From Tetmemena sp. SeJ-2015 (Eukaryota > Ciliophora > Spirotrichea > Sporadotrichida > Oxytrichidae), in contig JAJKFJ010021883.1 in assembly GCA_027382625.1 (NCBI GenBank), positions 142,896 to 206,895 of the forward strand: a stretch of 64,000 nucleotides of DNA. The letters run 5' to 3'. Under the pieces are notes generated by a model that was not told where the DNA came from, searched no databases, and saw nothing but the letters and a program-made list of their open reading frames with translations. Positions 48,301 through 60,499 of the stretch are shown one piece after another (the stretch's first letter is position 1; each line of letters starts with the position of its first letter). The translations under genes and the position numbers were made by a program.

Positions 48301-48783
48301 ATTTTCTTGAAAACCTTTTTTCTAAAAGCTTGATATCTTATAAGAGATAAAGGTTTAGTAATATCTATAATAAAAAGTTATATTGAATAATATTGAGTAA
48401 TCTTTGAGTTTAAGGTGCAGTATGGTCGCTATCCGAGTGAATTCATGCGAAGAAACCTAGTAATATCTGCATTTTATGTTGAAGCCTACTCTGTCTTTTC
48501 AATTGAGATTTTAGAATATGATGATAATATTTTATGCTTATTGATGAGTGCGACTATTCGTCAGCTTAGCTTCAGGAATTAGAATAGACCTACTTTGTTT
48601 ATCGTTTAGGGTCTACCTCAAATCTCACAATTCAACTGATGGCACCCGAGATTAGTCCAGAGGAGTGCTCCAGTTCATATGAAATAAGGGTTGTAGATGA
48701 AAACGGATATGAATTAAGAGATTTCATCACTTATGATCCTCTTTATTCAAATATCACAGTTAATTCACAATTTATTTTACAAT
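42325..48783 (+). CDS. Large repeat-containing, probably extracellular protein in many MDSs
   Basis: A series of plus-strand coding blocks separated by AT-rich, frame-breaking DNA. Clear blocks include GVNADLFTIIISRATDGNIK (42495), ADKSDRMYLGGYKIISGNPI (43788), INFCEFESTYTEDQMIQSSL (44130), FGYSSCGSISGTSDVINNQV (44505), LYLSGSASYLDEYNAFPGQS (45490), ENSVKTFEVSCNRNCPDISY (46066), FLLEIQEYDWCQDLEYTLLD (47248), EFDWCTTTFVYSSLSTNRTY (47855), FAINYVEEDTSQPPYITVST (48150) and EISPEECSSSYEIRVVDENG (48648). Recurring E-[YF]-D-W-C and paired cysteines with Asn/Ser/Thr-rich beta-like sequence suggest tandem Ig- or cadherin-like surface repeats. No C-terminal membrane domain or TGA was found on this strand, so the end is open. 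Start uncertain. Confidence 0.68.
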
Positions 48784-49239
48784 AAAGACAAAGTAAAGAA
48801 TTTTATTTTTTCCAAGTTTAAAAATTAAACCCCTAAAAATTTTTAAATTTTGCCAAAAAAGATACTTTTAATTTTAAAAGAAAAAAATTTTTGAAAATTT
48901 TTCCCCAAATAATTTTAAATTAAAAAGCATTAATTAAATTGCACAAAAATATCATTAAATTTCCGTTTTTATTCATAAATAGTCAAAGATAGAGATTGGA
49001 ACTTAAAATTCAGATGCCCTTAGGATATTTACACTATCAATATTAAAATTAAAATGGAGGAAATCAATTCTTATAGCTTATTTATAGAAACATTGAGGAG
49101 GTAATCAAAAGTGTCGAATTAATCATTTCCAAATGTAAAATTAAGATTTTAAGTAAAAATTAAAGTTTTTTTAATATTTTTAAGTAAATTTGGGGTTTAA
49201 AATAAATTAAAATTTTTTAGAAATAATTTTAATTCGTTT
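48784..49239. other. AT-rich spacer
   Basis: Runs of A and T with short self-complementary patches near 48830-48900. No TGA appears for a long way in the frame of the preceding gene, but the sequence lacks coding character. No gene or RNA is recognised. Confidence 0.5.
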
Positions 49240-51278
49240 CAGCCTTTTATTTTCCGGTTTTTTGTTTTTTAATCTTTTCTTCACTGCATCTTTGGCTTGA
49301 GGCTTCTTTTTTAATCTCCCTGAGCAAAATCGTCTTCTCCACGCCCTCCTCTGGATTCTTCAAAAAGATAATAAAGGGGAAAGGGGATTGACCTCCTTGG
49401 GGTCCTTAAATATCAGGTAGATCTCCTTGCTCTCGATTTGTTTCAACCCACCTCTGCCCCCCTTTCCCCCTCCACCCGGGTTTGCATTGTGACCAAGCGC
49501 ACTTCCTTCAAGCCAGTGGGCACTTTGAACGAGAGGACCATGCTGCTCCACTTCGCGGGGCCGTTGAACCTCGTCTGGACGATCTTGAGTTGCTCATCTT
49601 TGAGAAAGGGCTTCGCTGCTGCTGCATCCTTAGCGATCTTTTCAAGCTCGCTCTTCTTGAATACCTTTGGCTCCCCCTTGGCCTGTGATGAAGAGCGGGT
49701 GCTGGTTCCTCATTTCCATTTCCTTCTCTACTGCCTCTGCCTGATCCTCCTCTGAGGCTGCGAGAATCTGTCGGAACAGTTCAGCTTGCCTCACATCCTG
49801 ATTCCCAACTTTGGACTGCGCATGCGATTGATCTTGGCTGAGCATGCCTCCCTTCCCTGCTGATTGTGGCTGTCTGTCCACCGCTGCCTGCTGCGCCTCC
49901 TCTGGCTGCCCTTTAAATTATTGATTGGGTGCGCATTTATAGTGGCCACCAAGTCTTTGAGATAGAGGAAACTCCATAGCAGTACTCTCATTATTTTGTA
50001 CTCGTTCCGAGCCTCTCGTGAAGCACCGCCAGGCTCTGAGCAACCTGAGGCCCTACATAATATTGATCTCTGCTCATCATCGTTTATAGGCCATCGCGGA
50101 GCCTGGTCTTGTCATCCTCCTCCAGCCAGTGTGGGCTCGAGAGCATCTTTGCGACCAACTGTTCGGTCTCTATGATCTGTTTGATCTGTGGAAGCATTTC
50201 CTTGACTGAATGCGAGTGATTATATTTTAGCTCTAGGTGTCAGTGACCTTTTGTACTCCTACGCCTCGGTTTGAATATTCAGAACTCGAGTGATAACCCT
50301 CTCAGTAGTCTTGGCCCACTGAAGCATAGGGAGTTAGGCCGGCGAGGCTTCGATGCGTCCTCTATCATCTGGAGAGCTCTCCGGGGTATCGTAGGGCTTG
50401 CTCTTGCTCGACTCCACCCTCGCTCTGCCTCTTAGTCTGTCGTTGAGGCTGCTATGGCTAGTCTTGATGAACATGAGGCTCCTCCTCAGCTCGTTGAGCT
50501 GAGCCAAGCGAGAGTGGACGGCTGGGCTGACATGGCAGAGCGCCCCGCATCGGCGCTGAACGATTTGGGACAGTTGGGGGCGCCTGACGCAGCATTCGAC
50601 TTCCCCATAGCAGAGGTGTGGGAGGAGGAGGTTGCGCGGCTAGAGCCGAGACTACGTGAGGACCGCTGAGGCTATGAGGGACTCGACCATGTCCACCTGC
50701 CGCGCGAGGAGCCCTTCGATTGACGAGGATAGTTACATGAGGTCCTGCTCGACATCGCGTGGTTGGAGCTGGCAGCCCTCGTGCTTCTCCAAGATGCTCA
50801 CGAGGTCCGGGACCTTGCCAAGCTTCGAGATGTGTGCATAGGAGGAGCCCGGGAATTGAAGGAAGCGCTGGTAGTGCAAGTCGCCATCTAGGAGGAGCCT
50901 GGAGGTTTGGGGCTGGAGACTGTGCTGCACAATGGAGAACGATGGAGAGGCCTCGATTGAGGGAGCGGTGAGAGGAGTCGCCTCACTCTGGCTGCAAGGA
51001 ATAGAACACGATGCCTCAGACCCTTCGCGTGTTGGGAGATCGGAGAAGCGTCGATACCCAGGAGGATAGCTTGGGAGTGGCTTGCAGAGGGACATATCCT
51101 CTGGTAGTTCGGGTAGAGCATGGCTCGGTGTCTGCTCTGATTCGTTGTTCTCGGAGCCTTGGCTATAGGCGAGCTAGTCATCGGACTCTTGCCTGGGAGA
51201 CCCAAGAATCAGGCAGTCTAGCAGTGGATACAGCTGGATGCAGGAGGGTTCGGACTGACTTGCAGTCGGGGTGGCCAT
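49240..51278 (-). CDS. GC-rich gene of unknown function, ciliate code
   Basis: Minus strand from ATG 51276-51278. A single frame without TGA runs for more than 300 codons (MATPTASQSEPSCIQLYPLL, QFPGSSYAHISKLGKVPDLV, SILEKHEGCQLQPRDVEQDL, MLQWAKTTERVITRVLNIQT), then, after a break at about 50195-50265, MLPQIKQIIETEQLVAKMLS and SPHWLEEDDKTRLRDGLQ; later KDAAAAKPFLKDEQLKIVQT, RFNGPAKWSSMVLSFKVPTG and a basic tail. G+C is about 57-65 percent in lines I counted, against roughly 20-40 percent elsewhere. In-frame TAA/TAG codons within otherwise conserved-looking text show it uses the ciliate code, so it is unlikely to be bacterial contamination. No domain is recognised. Frame breaks near 49670, 49450 and 49370 remain. 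The stop is uncertain. Confidence 0.62.
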
Positions 51279-51397
51279 AGTGACTTTTGATTACGGGATA
51301 TTTAAGTATTAAATAATTTATTAACCAGCAGCCATATTCAATCGCTTTAATAGTCGCAAGAAACCGTAAGTTCGTAAATCACTACTGACTACGTACT

Positions 51398-51441
<44 letters not shown>

Positions 51442-52073
51442 GACCGTTTACGGAACTCAGCTAATTCACACCTCCCATCAGATCACAATAGGTTAAAGGT
51501 AAGCCTCCACCATCTTGGATTAAATATTACAATCGCCTCAATATTTCTATAAATAAGCTATAAGAAATACATAAATAATTTAAATAATTTCTCATTTTCC
51601 CAATATTTCCTTATTTTAATGTTTAATTTGTAAATACTATTTAATAGCTGATCTTTGATCTTTCATTTTTACGCTATAGAACCATTTTAATTGTATCTGA
51701 TTAAAATAGTAATAAATTCAATCTTTTTAATTTTTAAAAACCTTTTTGATAAGAAAAAAATTGAAATTAGTTTCTTTATTTTATTTAAAAGCATTAATCG
51801 CAAAATCTCTTTATTTATTATATAATTTTTTATGAGATTTGAATATTGCTAATTAATCTGTTATTATATCTTGATTTTAAGCTGCAAAATTGAGGAAAAA
51901 TTATTTTTGCCGCTTCTCAATCCCTAATCTTATCCTTAAAAGGAGATACTTCAACTACTTTACACTCAAACATTAATCATGATTTTATATCATTATCTCA
52001 AGTGAAAGCAAGAATCTTAATTAATTACATTTGAATGCTACTTGAACAGAAGAGTGATCTTTTTTCAATAGCA
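51279..52073. other. AT-rich spacer with a TAC microsatellite
   Basis: The first 100 bases would contain the promoter of the GC-rich gene. The remainder after the microsatellite is AT-rich with no reading frame that looks coding. Confidence 0.5.
51398..51441 (+). repeat. (TAC)n microsatellite, about 14.7 units
   Basis: An uninterrupted run of TAC/ACT trinucleotides over 44 bases, just upstream of the start of the GC-rich gene. Confidence 0.97.
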
Positions 52074-52080
52074 GTAAATA

Positions 52081-52895
52081 GGGGGGGGCCTTTCTTCGTC
52101 ATCCACTTTTTTTCATGAAAATGTGAAAAATCACTATCAAGCCTTAAATCAGCCAAAAATAGCAAATTTTTAGTCAAAATTCAATTTCAGATGACCTATA
52201 CTATCTTATTCTTTAATTTAGAAAATATAGCTTGATTTTGTATAAAACATGAAGACAAAAAATTGTGTTTAGGGCTACTTGATATAAAGAAGACAATATT
52301 TATTTAATAAGAACATTTATTTTCAATATATAATAAAATAAATAACGGCGAAAATATATTTTTTTAAAAAGAAATTTATATGTTGAGATGAAGTTCCTTA
52401 ATAAGTGCTTTAAGTTATTTAAAGGCTAAGGCCTTGATATTCTATTATGATATATTTATAAGAGATATTAGAATAATAGGATTTCATAATTTATCATGAT
52501 TTCAAAGGAGCAAAGTAAATTTAATAGACCTAGAGACTTCTATAATAATTTTAGATTATATTGAGATTGTGTGGTAGGACTAAAAATGAAGAGAACTCGA
52601 ATATTGTGATATGATAGTTTAGAATACTTTGAATTTATTATTACATTAGATATTTTAAACTTGTGAATGGATCTATTTTTCATAATTATACTGTCATTAC
52701 TTTGCAATTTAATTTTTTGAAATGAAAATTTCACTCAGGTCCTAAATTTTATCTAAATTAAAGAATATGAATAAGAGAGACCTTTTGGATTTAAATTTGG
52801 ACCAAAGATTTGCTATTTTTGGCTGATTTTAGGCTAGATAGTGATTTTTAATATTTTCATTAAAAAAAGTGGATGACGAGGAAAGGCCCCCCCCC
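52081..52895. mobile_element. Non-autonomous TIR element with 7-bp target duplication
   Basis: The left end (G8-CCTTTCTTCGTCATCC, 52081 on) and right end (reading inward on the minus strand, G9-CCTTTCCTCGTCATCC, to 52895) are inverted repeats about 100 bp long with roughly 85-90 percent identity, ending in AGCCAAAAATAGCAAAT. GTAAATA directly flanks both ends (52074-52080 and 52896-52902), as expected for a target-site duplication. The 615-bp inside has no coding frame of note, so transposition would need enzymes from elsewhere. This is MITE-like germline DNA, probably removed from the macronucleus. Confidence 0.87.
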
Positions 52896-52902
52896 GTAAA
52901 TA

Positions 52903-55900
52903 GGTAATTTAAATTACCTAAATTTTAAACTTCATTAAGCTTTTTATTCTCAAAATATTTAATACTTTTCCTGAACCCAACAGTATTTATTTCATATGTT
53001 TTAATATGCAAAATAAAGGAGAAATTTCTGAATATTAAATTATTTAAATTTTTATTTTTAAATATTTAAGTATTTTTAATTTAAAATTAAGCAAGTAACC
53101 ATTTTGATCATAGATATTTTTAAAAATTAAATAAATTAAATTAGTTTAATATTGTTTAAAGATTTTTAACATAAGATATATTGCTCTATCTCTTTTATTT
53201 TTCGTTTTAAAAGATTAATGTGAAATCAAGATAGTATTAAATGTGAAATATAAAAATTATATACAATTAAAATAGTAAAGGTCTAAATATTTAGATGATC
53301 GCTGTAAGCCTAATCGCTATCTATTTATTTTAAACTTCTTTATAAGCGACTATTACTTATTTATGATATTTGAAGTAAAAATAATTAAGATTTAATTTTT
53401 AGATATTAGAGTGGTCTATTTAATTGTAAAGAATTATTTAATTAGATCACCATATAGTTTACTGATGAAAAAATTTAAATACAACTACTCATATTCATGC
53501 AAAAGTCATATCATTTTTTCTTAAAGACACGAGTTGCTTATTATACTAGAGAATTTAATTAAAATTCAATATTATTGATAAAAATCTTTTTTTAATTATT
53601 TATTATTTTTAATCATAAGCGTTAACTAAGAATGAAGGCCTATTGCTTTTATCTATTACAATTCCATAAAATATATAGAATTTATCCTTTTAAAATGATT
53701 AAAAATTGATTAAAAATCTACTTAATATAATTGTCCATTCTTCATGATATTGGCATGTGTATTGAGAGTACTTTTAAGTTGCAATATCCTACAAAAATTT
53801 ATTTAGTTTGCTTAAATGTTGAAAAATAAATTAAGAAGGATATAGAAAGGTTCACAAATAAGGTTAATTTTTGAAAACCAAGTTATAGAATAAGATAAAA
53901 CAATTCTAAATAAAGAAATAGATTTAATGAAGTGCTTCCCATTAGTTATAGATAGAAGAATTGTAGTGGCTTATCACCAGCCACTAATATAAAGATGTTC
54001 ATAATTATTTTTTTTAGAGCTTCTTAAAATATATTTAAATTTATTAGAAAAATATTTAATAAATTAATCTTTTTACTCAAAACTTAATTAGCCGATTATA
54101 AATTTTCTTGAATTGAGAAACACCTGTGAATATTAATTTTTTTTTATCCAAGAGTTGTATAATTTTCATTTTACTAAGTGTATTAATAAAAGTATGAAAT
54201 TCTTTAAATTTGGGAAATTAAAATTTAAATAATTAAAGCAAAATAATTCAATTATTTTGAGAGAGAAAATTATTAACTAAAATAGATTGGATGATTTAAA
54301 TTATTTTATAAGATCTTAAAATAATTTCACATTTATGTGAGGATTTATCAATTATAACTGAGGTAAAAATCCATAAAACTTTTTAATTTATTTGCATGAG
54401 GGAACTTTACTTACTTTCTAACCAAACCGTTATTTGGATCTATGCTCAGGAAGTAAATATGTTCGGATAATATATATATATTAAATGTCTTCATTTTTTA
54501 TTAGTATCCTTGGATAATTTTTTTACACATTTCTGAATATAATTATCTTTTTTTGCTTATCTCTGTAGAAATTAAATTCGAATAATATGGTTTATAAATT
54601 GATTTTGTTGAGTTTAAGATATTCTTATAAAAGATTTGTTTCCTTTCCTTTAATAAGATTTATCTGCAAAATAAACCAATATTGATTTATTATACAATAT
54701 AATTGAAAGAAAAAATGAATTTTATATTTATTTAAGCTCAAATGATAGGGATGATATTTTTTTATATAAACCTTAACTAGATATTAAAGCATCTGAATCT
54801 TTAATTGAGCAATTACAAAGCTAAATTACTTATTCTGATTAGTCAAAAAATATAATCAAAGTTTTCTTCCATCTTATTTCAATATAACATCATTTAAGAA
54901 TGATACATCAAGAATAATTGCATATTTTTTTACGTTAAATTTTATTGTCGATCTATTTTTTCGGCAGTGGTTCCATCTTCTTGCACTAATGTTGCATATA
55001 GCTAGTCTGAAGCTTATAAGTATAGCCCTCTTAGCAAAATATTTAAAATAAAGCTGTAATACCTCTTAAATATTACTCTCGTATGTATACATCCATCTAA
55101 TTTTGAAAGGATAAACATTTATTTAACAAATTAATAATATATTATGAATATAGTTTAATATTTATCTAAAAAGTACATTTATTCCCTTTGTTAAATCCAA
55201 AAGGGATAGTTTAAATATAAATGTCTATTCTTGATTAAATACTTAGAGCTAATTTTATTTAGATGTCTTTGAAATAAAAAAAATCCAAAAAAGAATTAAT
55301 CTATATCTTTTAATAAATTTAAATATCTAATTTATTAATATCAACTAGAAGGAAGATATATTCTCGGAGACATCTCTGAATACAAACCAAGATAAAATTT
55401 AAAGTTAAACTGCTCCACTCATAGGAGCTTTAATTAGAGAAACGATAAAATTGTATATATTATTTTCTAAGAGTTTCTAAATGAGTCTTAAAGTTTTTAA
55501 ATCAAACAGAAAATAATTCGAGAATAAATTAAGACTTACTTATTTTCTAGTTAAAAAAAATAAATCAATCATAATCTAAATTTTGAGATAACCAATTCTT
55601 AATTTTTCCCTTTAGAATTGATAATTAAATTATTAATAGTGATATAAAACATTCTTGTACAATCCTATAAATGGAGCAGAACCGCCACCTCCTTTAGTTA
55701 TAGACCCAGCAAACGCGAAACTCAAATCATTTTATAATTCATAGATTTTAATTTTAGAATGAGTTAATGAAATTATAAGGGAAATGAGAATTTATAGCCG
55801 AATTAATTATAATTAATAATGGAATTCAATTTGAAGCTTTTATTTAAAAAAAAGAAATTGAATTGTTTTAGTATAAGAAATGAAAAATTTAATTTCTTAT

Positions 55901-56503
55901 TTATAAATAAGAATTCTAAAAAAATATTTACTTAATTTTTCCTTTTAGAATTTCAAACTTATACCTTTCTCTGTATACTATGAAAACAAAAATTAATATT
56001 TAGATCTCTTATCATTCTCAGTTTTATTCTTATACTCAAAATATTTAACCTAAAAAATCATTAATTTTAAAATGATAAATGACAGGAATTAAGTTTCTAG
56101 CTGTAAATTATTTTTTAAATAGAGAATAAAATAAAATTCATTTGGCTAAATACAGAATGATAAAATAGTTTCTCAAACTTAAATATAAATTTAGGATAAA
56201 ATATAAAGCATAAAATGATTAGGATATACAGATCTTGCAACAATAGATTTTGTTAACACATCCAGAGAAAAAAAGCACAATTTGAAATATCTTAAAATAA
56301 ATTATAGATTTTATCTCCCATTTATAGTTAATGTGTAGTTTTTTGAAGAAGATTTAATGGAGAAAAAAAAATTCTTGGCAATGAGGATTTTATATTAAAT
56401 TATAGTTTACACGGAAAATCTTTAATTTAACTGGCACTATTAAATTATTACTTAATTTACCATCACTGAGTAAAATTATATGTATGAAAAGAATTAGCTT
56501 AAC
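52903..56503. other. AT-rich germline DNA with short coding-like islands
   Basis: Mostly A/T with TGA in all frames. Four short blocks stand out by higher GC and protein-like text on the plus strand: 53927-53995 (MKCFPLVIDRRIVVAYHQPL), 54394-54452 (MRELYLLSNQTVIWIYAQEV), 54958-55040 (SAVVPSSCTNVAYSQSEAYK) and 55663-55735 (NGAEPPPPLVIDPANAKLKS). They may be small MDSs of one or more genes with very long IESs. I recognise none of them. Confidence 0.45.
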
Positions 56504-56695
56504 TCATAATATTTTAAGCTACTTATTTTACAGTTTAGGCAAAATCAGTTATAAATAATTTAATAGATCATCAGGGTTAGTTTTTAAGTATTCTATGACG
56601 ATATCTGTATCTTCGTTGAAAAACACAAGTGGAAACTGATTTGAATTGAAGCAAGATTTGTTTACATCGTCAAACAACGAATCAGTTGCTGCCAT
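56504..56695 (-). CDS. N-terminal coding segment of an unknown gene (probable first MDS)
   Basis: Minus strand ATG 56693-56695: MAATDSLFDDVNKSCFNSNQ, then FPLVFFNEDTDIVIEYLKTN, then PDDLLNYL, after which the sequence turns AT-rich and meets TGA at 56504-56506. The text is strongly protein-like, the GC is higher than around it, and the block begins with a good start codon. It probably is the first MDS or exon of a gene whose remaining parts I could not identify in order. Confidence 0.55.
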
Positions 56696-57984
56696 TTCTA
56701 GAAAACTATAAAAAAAAAACTCACTTCAAAATTGGGAGGTGCCTTATCTTTTTTAAATTAATTTTATCTATGAATTTTGCTATATAAATATAAACTTTAT
56801 AGAGAAAAAAAATATATTAAAATAAATATTGCAAAGATAGAGTATTTTTATCGTTAATAGCAATTATATAGTAAATCCTTTTTTTAAGTCCAGATAAAAT
56901 CTTTTAAATCAATTGTTAAAAATGATTTATTTAATTAATGATATTACCTCCTTTACAATATTTCAAAGGGTAATTCATTTCTCTGTTTTACTTTGTGCTC
57001 TCTAAATTACAAGAAGGATTTTTAATTCCAAATATTATTTATAAAAAAAGTAAAAATATAAGAGAACTAATTATTGGTATATTTATTAACTTAGTAAAGA
57101 AATATAAAAGAACAAATACTCTATTAAACAAAATTAAGAGAATCTAAATCAAACACATAAGAATTTATAGCATTATAATGAAGGAAAGAAATAAACTTTA
57201 CTTTAGAATTATTTTTAAACTCACACATAATTAATTAAATTGAAATTAACATTATAATGAATTATAAGAACTCTTGAATAGGATTAATTAATTTAATTCT
57301 TCAAAGACTGCAGATAAATTACTTGCAATCTAAAGAATAGAAAATATATTAGATATTACTTCCTTAATGCAATCACAAATTAAGAGAGCAATTTTTATAT
57401 AATAAATTAAGCTTCTCTTGTCAGTAAAATAATGGATTTTATTATAATAAGCCTGAAATAATTTTAAGAGCCTTAAGCCTGAAAATTTAGTTTTTTTTTC
57501 TCGTTTTACTTATTATTCACGATCCAAGTGGAAAATCGGATGAAAGATATATTTGAGATGAAATAACTAGTAGACTTTAATTTAAGACTAGATTTTCAAA
57601 TGGTGAACGCCAAGATAAGGCATTTTTAGTTAAAAGTTCGAAAACTTGAGTTAATTCTCTTTATTAAATATTTTTTTGGACCTATATTCCTAATATCAGC
57701 TATAAAAATGTAAAAATATGAAAAATCTATAAATGAAAAGATGAAGATGACGAAAATCATTTAGAGGAAAGTTGCAAAATAAGAAATATACCACAAAAGT
57801 GAGAATCAAATCTGATTCATTAAGATTAAAAAGTACGTAATCAAAGATCAAGAGAGTTATTTATCTCGAGATATCTTTTTAATTAATCGATTAGATCATT
57901 TTTTATTCTCATTTTTACCAATATGTGTTTTCTAATAATATTCTTCCTATTTTATAAATAATTTTTAGATTATTAGGAGGAGGG
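56696..57984. other. AT-rich stretch, nothing recognised
   Basis: No convincing coding block, RNA gene or repeat. Probably germline-limited DNA; the first 100 bases may contain the promoter for the segment at 56695. Confidence 0.5.
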
Positions 57985-58195
57985 AAGAATCCTCTTCCCT
58001 AAATAAAAGCTAATTTACCAAGTAATAAAATACAGAAAGGTGAATATCATTTTCTTTTTAACCGGCTTCATTAAAGGTATTATTATTATTATTAAATAAA
58101 TGATATGATTTAGGATTTTATAAACAAGCTCATTTAAGTATTTGGATACTGATAAAGATTAAATAAAATATGACGACATTAGTACTTTCACAGAT
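57985..58195 (+). repeat. Diverged dispersed repeat, copy A
   Basis: Shares TTACCAAGTAATAAAATA, GAATATCATTTT, ATGATTTAGGATTTT and AAAGATTAAATAAAA in the same order and spacing with 60265-60470, in direct orientation, 2.28 kb apart. Confidence 0.75.
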
Positions 58196-58671
58196 ACATA
58201 TTTTATTAAGAAGAACTTTTATTTTCAGATGTCATAGAATTAAGCAGCATATGATTACTCATAGAATATAGAATATATATTCATTGAAATGAAGCAATTT
58301 ATTACTTCATCAACTTGCTTTATATTTTTAATTTACTTATTTGTGAAGTGGAAGAAATTTTTCAATTAGTAGTCAGACTATCTAAGAATGTTTTGTTTTA
58401 TTGTCTATAATTATATTCATGGAAAATTACTCAATTTTTATTTATAAAAAAAATTGAATAATTTTTAAACTTCTAAAGAAAAAAATTAAAATTTTTTAAT
58501 AGTTAAAAATTTTTATATCAGAAAATCCTAGTTCTAACTTTAGCGTAAAATAAAGGAGTTTCTTTAATTTTTTTAATAAAATTTGATGATATTTAATAAT
58601 TTAATTATCTCAAATTTAACTTCATAAATCCACACTATGAATTTCGAAAAATATCTTTAATTGATTAAAAA

Positions 58672-59150
58672 TTAGGGCAAGAATCTTAAAGAAATGATCA
58701 CCAGGATAAGAGATAGAAAGAAAAATTTAAGGCCTCAACTTTTAATAAGTTCCACAGTAAAGATTAGAGTTTTATTTTCTCAATTTGGAAGTTTTTATAT
58801 AAATTGAATAAGATTTTTGCACAAAAGAAGTACTAGAAATAAAGTTAAATTAATAGGTCGAAAAATAGCATTGCCAGCAAGATGCTAAATATGTAATAAC
58901 ATATAATTAAATCACCAAGAGTCCAAATACGATTTTAGCCACAATCATTTTTTAGTATGCTCATCTAATTCATATAGATCCTAATCTTTTGTTAGGAGGA
59001 TATAACATTATGGATAGTTTTGTACTCGTAAGAATTTATGGACCATCATAGTTAAAGCAACTTTCAACTAAAGCACTATAACTCTCAAACTGTTGAAATA
59101 AAAATATTCAGAAAAATATCAACAAGCTAGGCTTTGACACCTGGTCCAAT
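58672..59150 (+). other. Two coding-like islands
   Basis: Plus strand 58672-58800 reads NQGKNLKEMITRIRDRKKNL followed by RPQLLISSTVKIRVLF; 58925-59150 reads EFMDHHSQSNFQLKHYNSQ and on to ISTSQALTPGPI before TGA. Both look more protein-like than their surroundings and may be MDSs, but neither is recognisable and chance open frames are common with a single stop codon. Confidence 0.35.
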
Positions 59151-59853
59151 TTGAAATTAATTTTTTTCGGAAATTGCCAGTAGTCATATTTTGAAACTTT
59201 ATCAATTTATAAAAATAAAAATGTAAAGGTAAAGGTAGAGGCAAAATTTGAGGAATAAATATAATAATCAATTTCAAAACTCAGCACTTATTCAGTACTA
59301 GTTACGAAACCGAAATTACTATCCTATGTAAAAATAAAAATGAATAGAATTTTATATGGTTAAGTTATAAAATAAATTAATGATACTTTTTTTCAAAATA
59401 AATATAAACTGCATTATTTCTTTTTGCATCTAATTTTATTTTAATTAAAGAAAGTCTTAAAATTCCCAAGCCATAAAAAATCAAGCACAAAATATAGCTT
59501 CTTTAATTTCTAATCATATTTTGCAAATACTTGGTTTACAAATACTAAATATTTTTTTTTCTTCAAAATAGAATTTAGGATTGGAAAAGAAAATAAAAAC
59601 AATATTTAATTAACAAATCATCTTAATATTAAGTTTGAATATTATAATTTTAAGGTCTTAAAGCGATTTATTTATTGATAAATATCAAAATATTTTAAGC
59701 TTCATTTGCCTAATCATTTTAGTCTTCACGATATTTAAAAAGGCTTGTATTCCAAAATTTTCCTATCCTATATTGCATCATTACCGATATTAAGATATCT
59801 ATAGCAATTGCTTTACATAATTATATTTAAATAGTTAATAGAATTGCATATAA

Positions 59854-60192
59854 TATTATCTGTTCAGCCCCGATTTTTGACTTCTTGCAAGGTAGCCAGC
59901 TTGCCAAGTAAGTAGCCACTGTTTTTCGTCTTTTTACTGAATTTTAGAGAAGTGGCTTCAAATCCATCCATCATTGGCATGTTTCAGTCAATAAATTTCC
60001 CTACAATTGTGGGATTTAATAAAGTAAAATTATTTTTTGTTGTTGTTGACATTTTTGTAGCAATACTCGTCCGAAAGGAGTGCTTACAGTACCAAGTTTT
60101 AACCCAGATGGCAACTGCTTCGTCCTTGCTCGTCCAGGCCTTACAGAAGGACACTGACAAGTTATTGAAAAATCGGGGCTGAATGGATAATA
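59854..60192. mobile_element. Small unit bounded by 25-bp inverted repeats, with coding-like content
   Basis: The left end TATTATC-TGTTCAGCCCC-GATTTTT (59854-59878) matches the reverse complement of 60168-60192 at 23 of 25 positions. Between them the GC rises and two plus-strand segments look coding: ASNPSIIGMFQSINFPTIVG (59953) and, in another frame, RPKGVLTVPSFNPDGNCFVL followed by ARPGLTEGH (60072 on). No target duplication is certain. It could be a small mobile element that captured a gene fragment, or an MDS with symmetrical ends. Confidence 0.5.
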
Positions 60193-60264
60193 CTATCTGT
60201 TCATTCATTTTATCACCAAGTTAGCAATGGTGAAAATTAATAGAATATAAGATAGAATGGCAGG

Positions 60265-60470
60265 GTGCACTTCCTACTCCTTAAAAAAAGCTTATTTACC
60301 AAGTAATAAAATAAATGTATTTGAATATCATTTTTTATAACTAGTTTCATTTAGAGAATTTAATAATTAAAAGATATGATTTAGGATTTTTATAATAAAG
60401 TTTTTTTTTTAAATATTATCTGATATTGACAAAGATTAAATAAAAGATAATGACGACTTTAGTTTTTAAG
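60265..60470 (+). repeat. Diverged dispersed repeat, copy B
   Basis: Direct copy of 57985-58195 with many substitutions and small gaps. It starts about 70 bases after the inverted-repeat unit at 59854-60192. Confidence 0.75.
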
Positions 60471-60499
60471 TAAATAAATAGATATTAAATACTCGGAAT

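Noticed and set aside
50454..51280. Plus-strand open frames in the GC-rich island
   Set aside because: High GC keeps several frames open. The minus-strand frame is the longest, starts with ATG and contains in-frame TAA/TAG as Gln, and the plus frames have no protein-like pattern.
49240..51290. Bacterial contamination or a chimeric join as the source of the GC-rich island
   Set aside because: The minus-strand gene uses TAA and TAG inside the frame at several places, which fits the ciliate code and not a bacterial gene. An assembly join is not fully excluded.
52540..52734. 64-codon open frame inside the TIR element
   Set aside because: It is within chance expectation, has no motif, and is not at the element's expected coding position.
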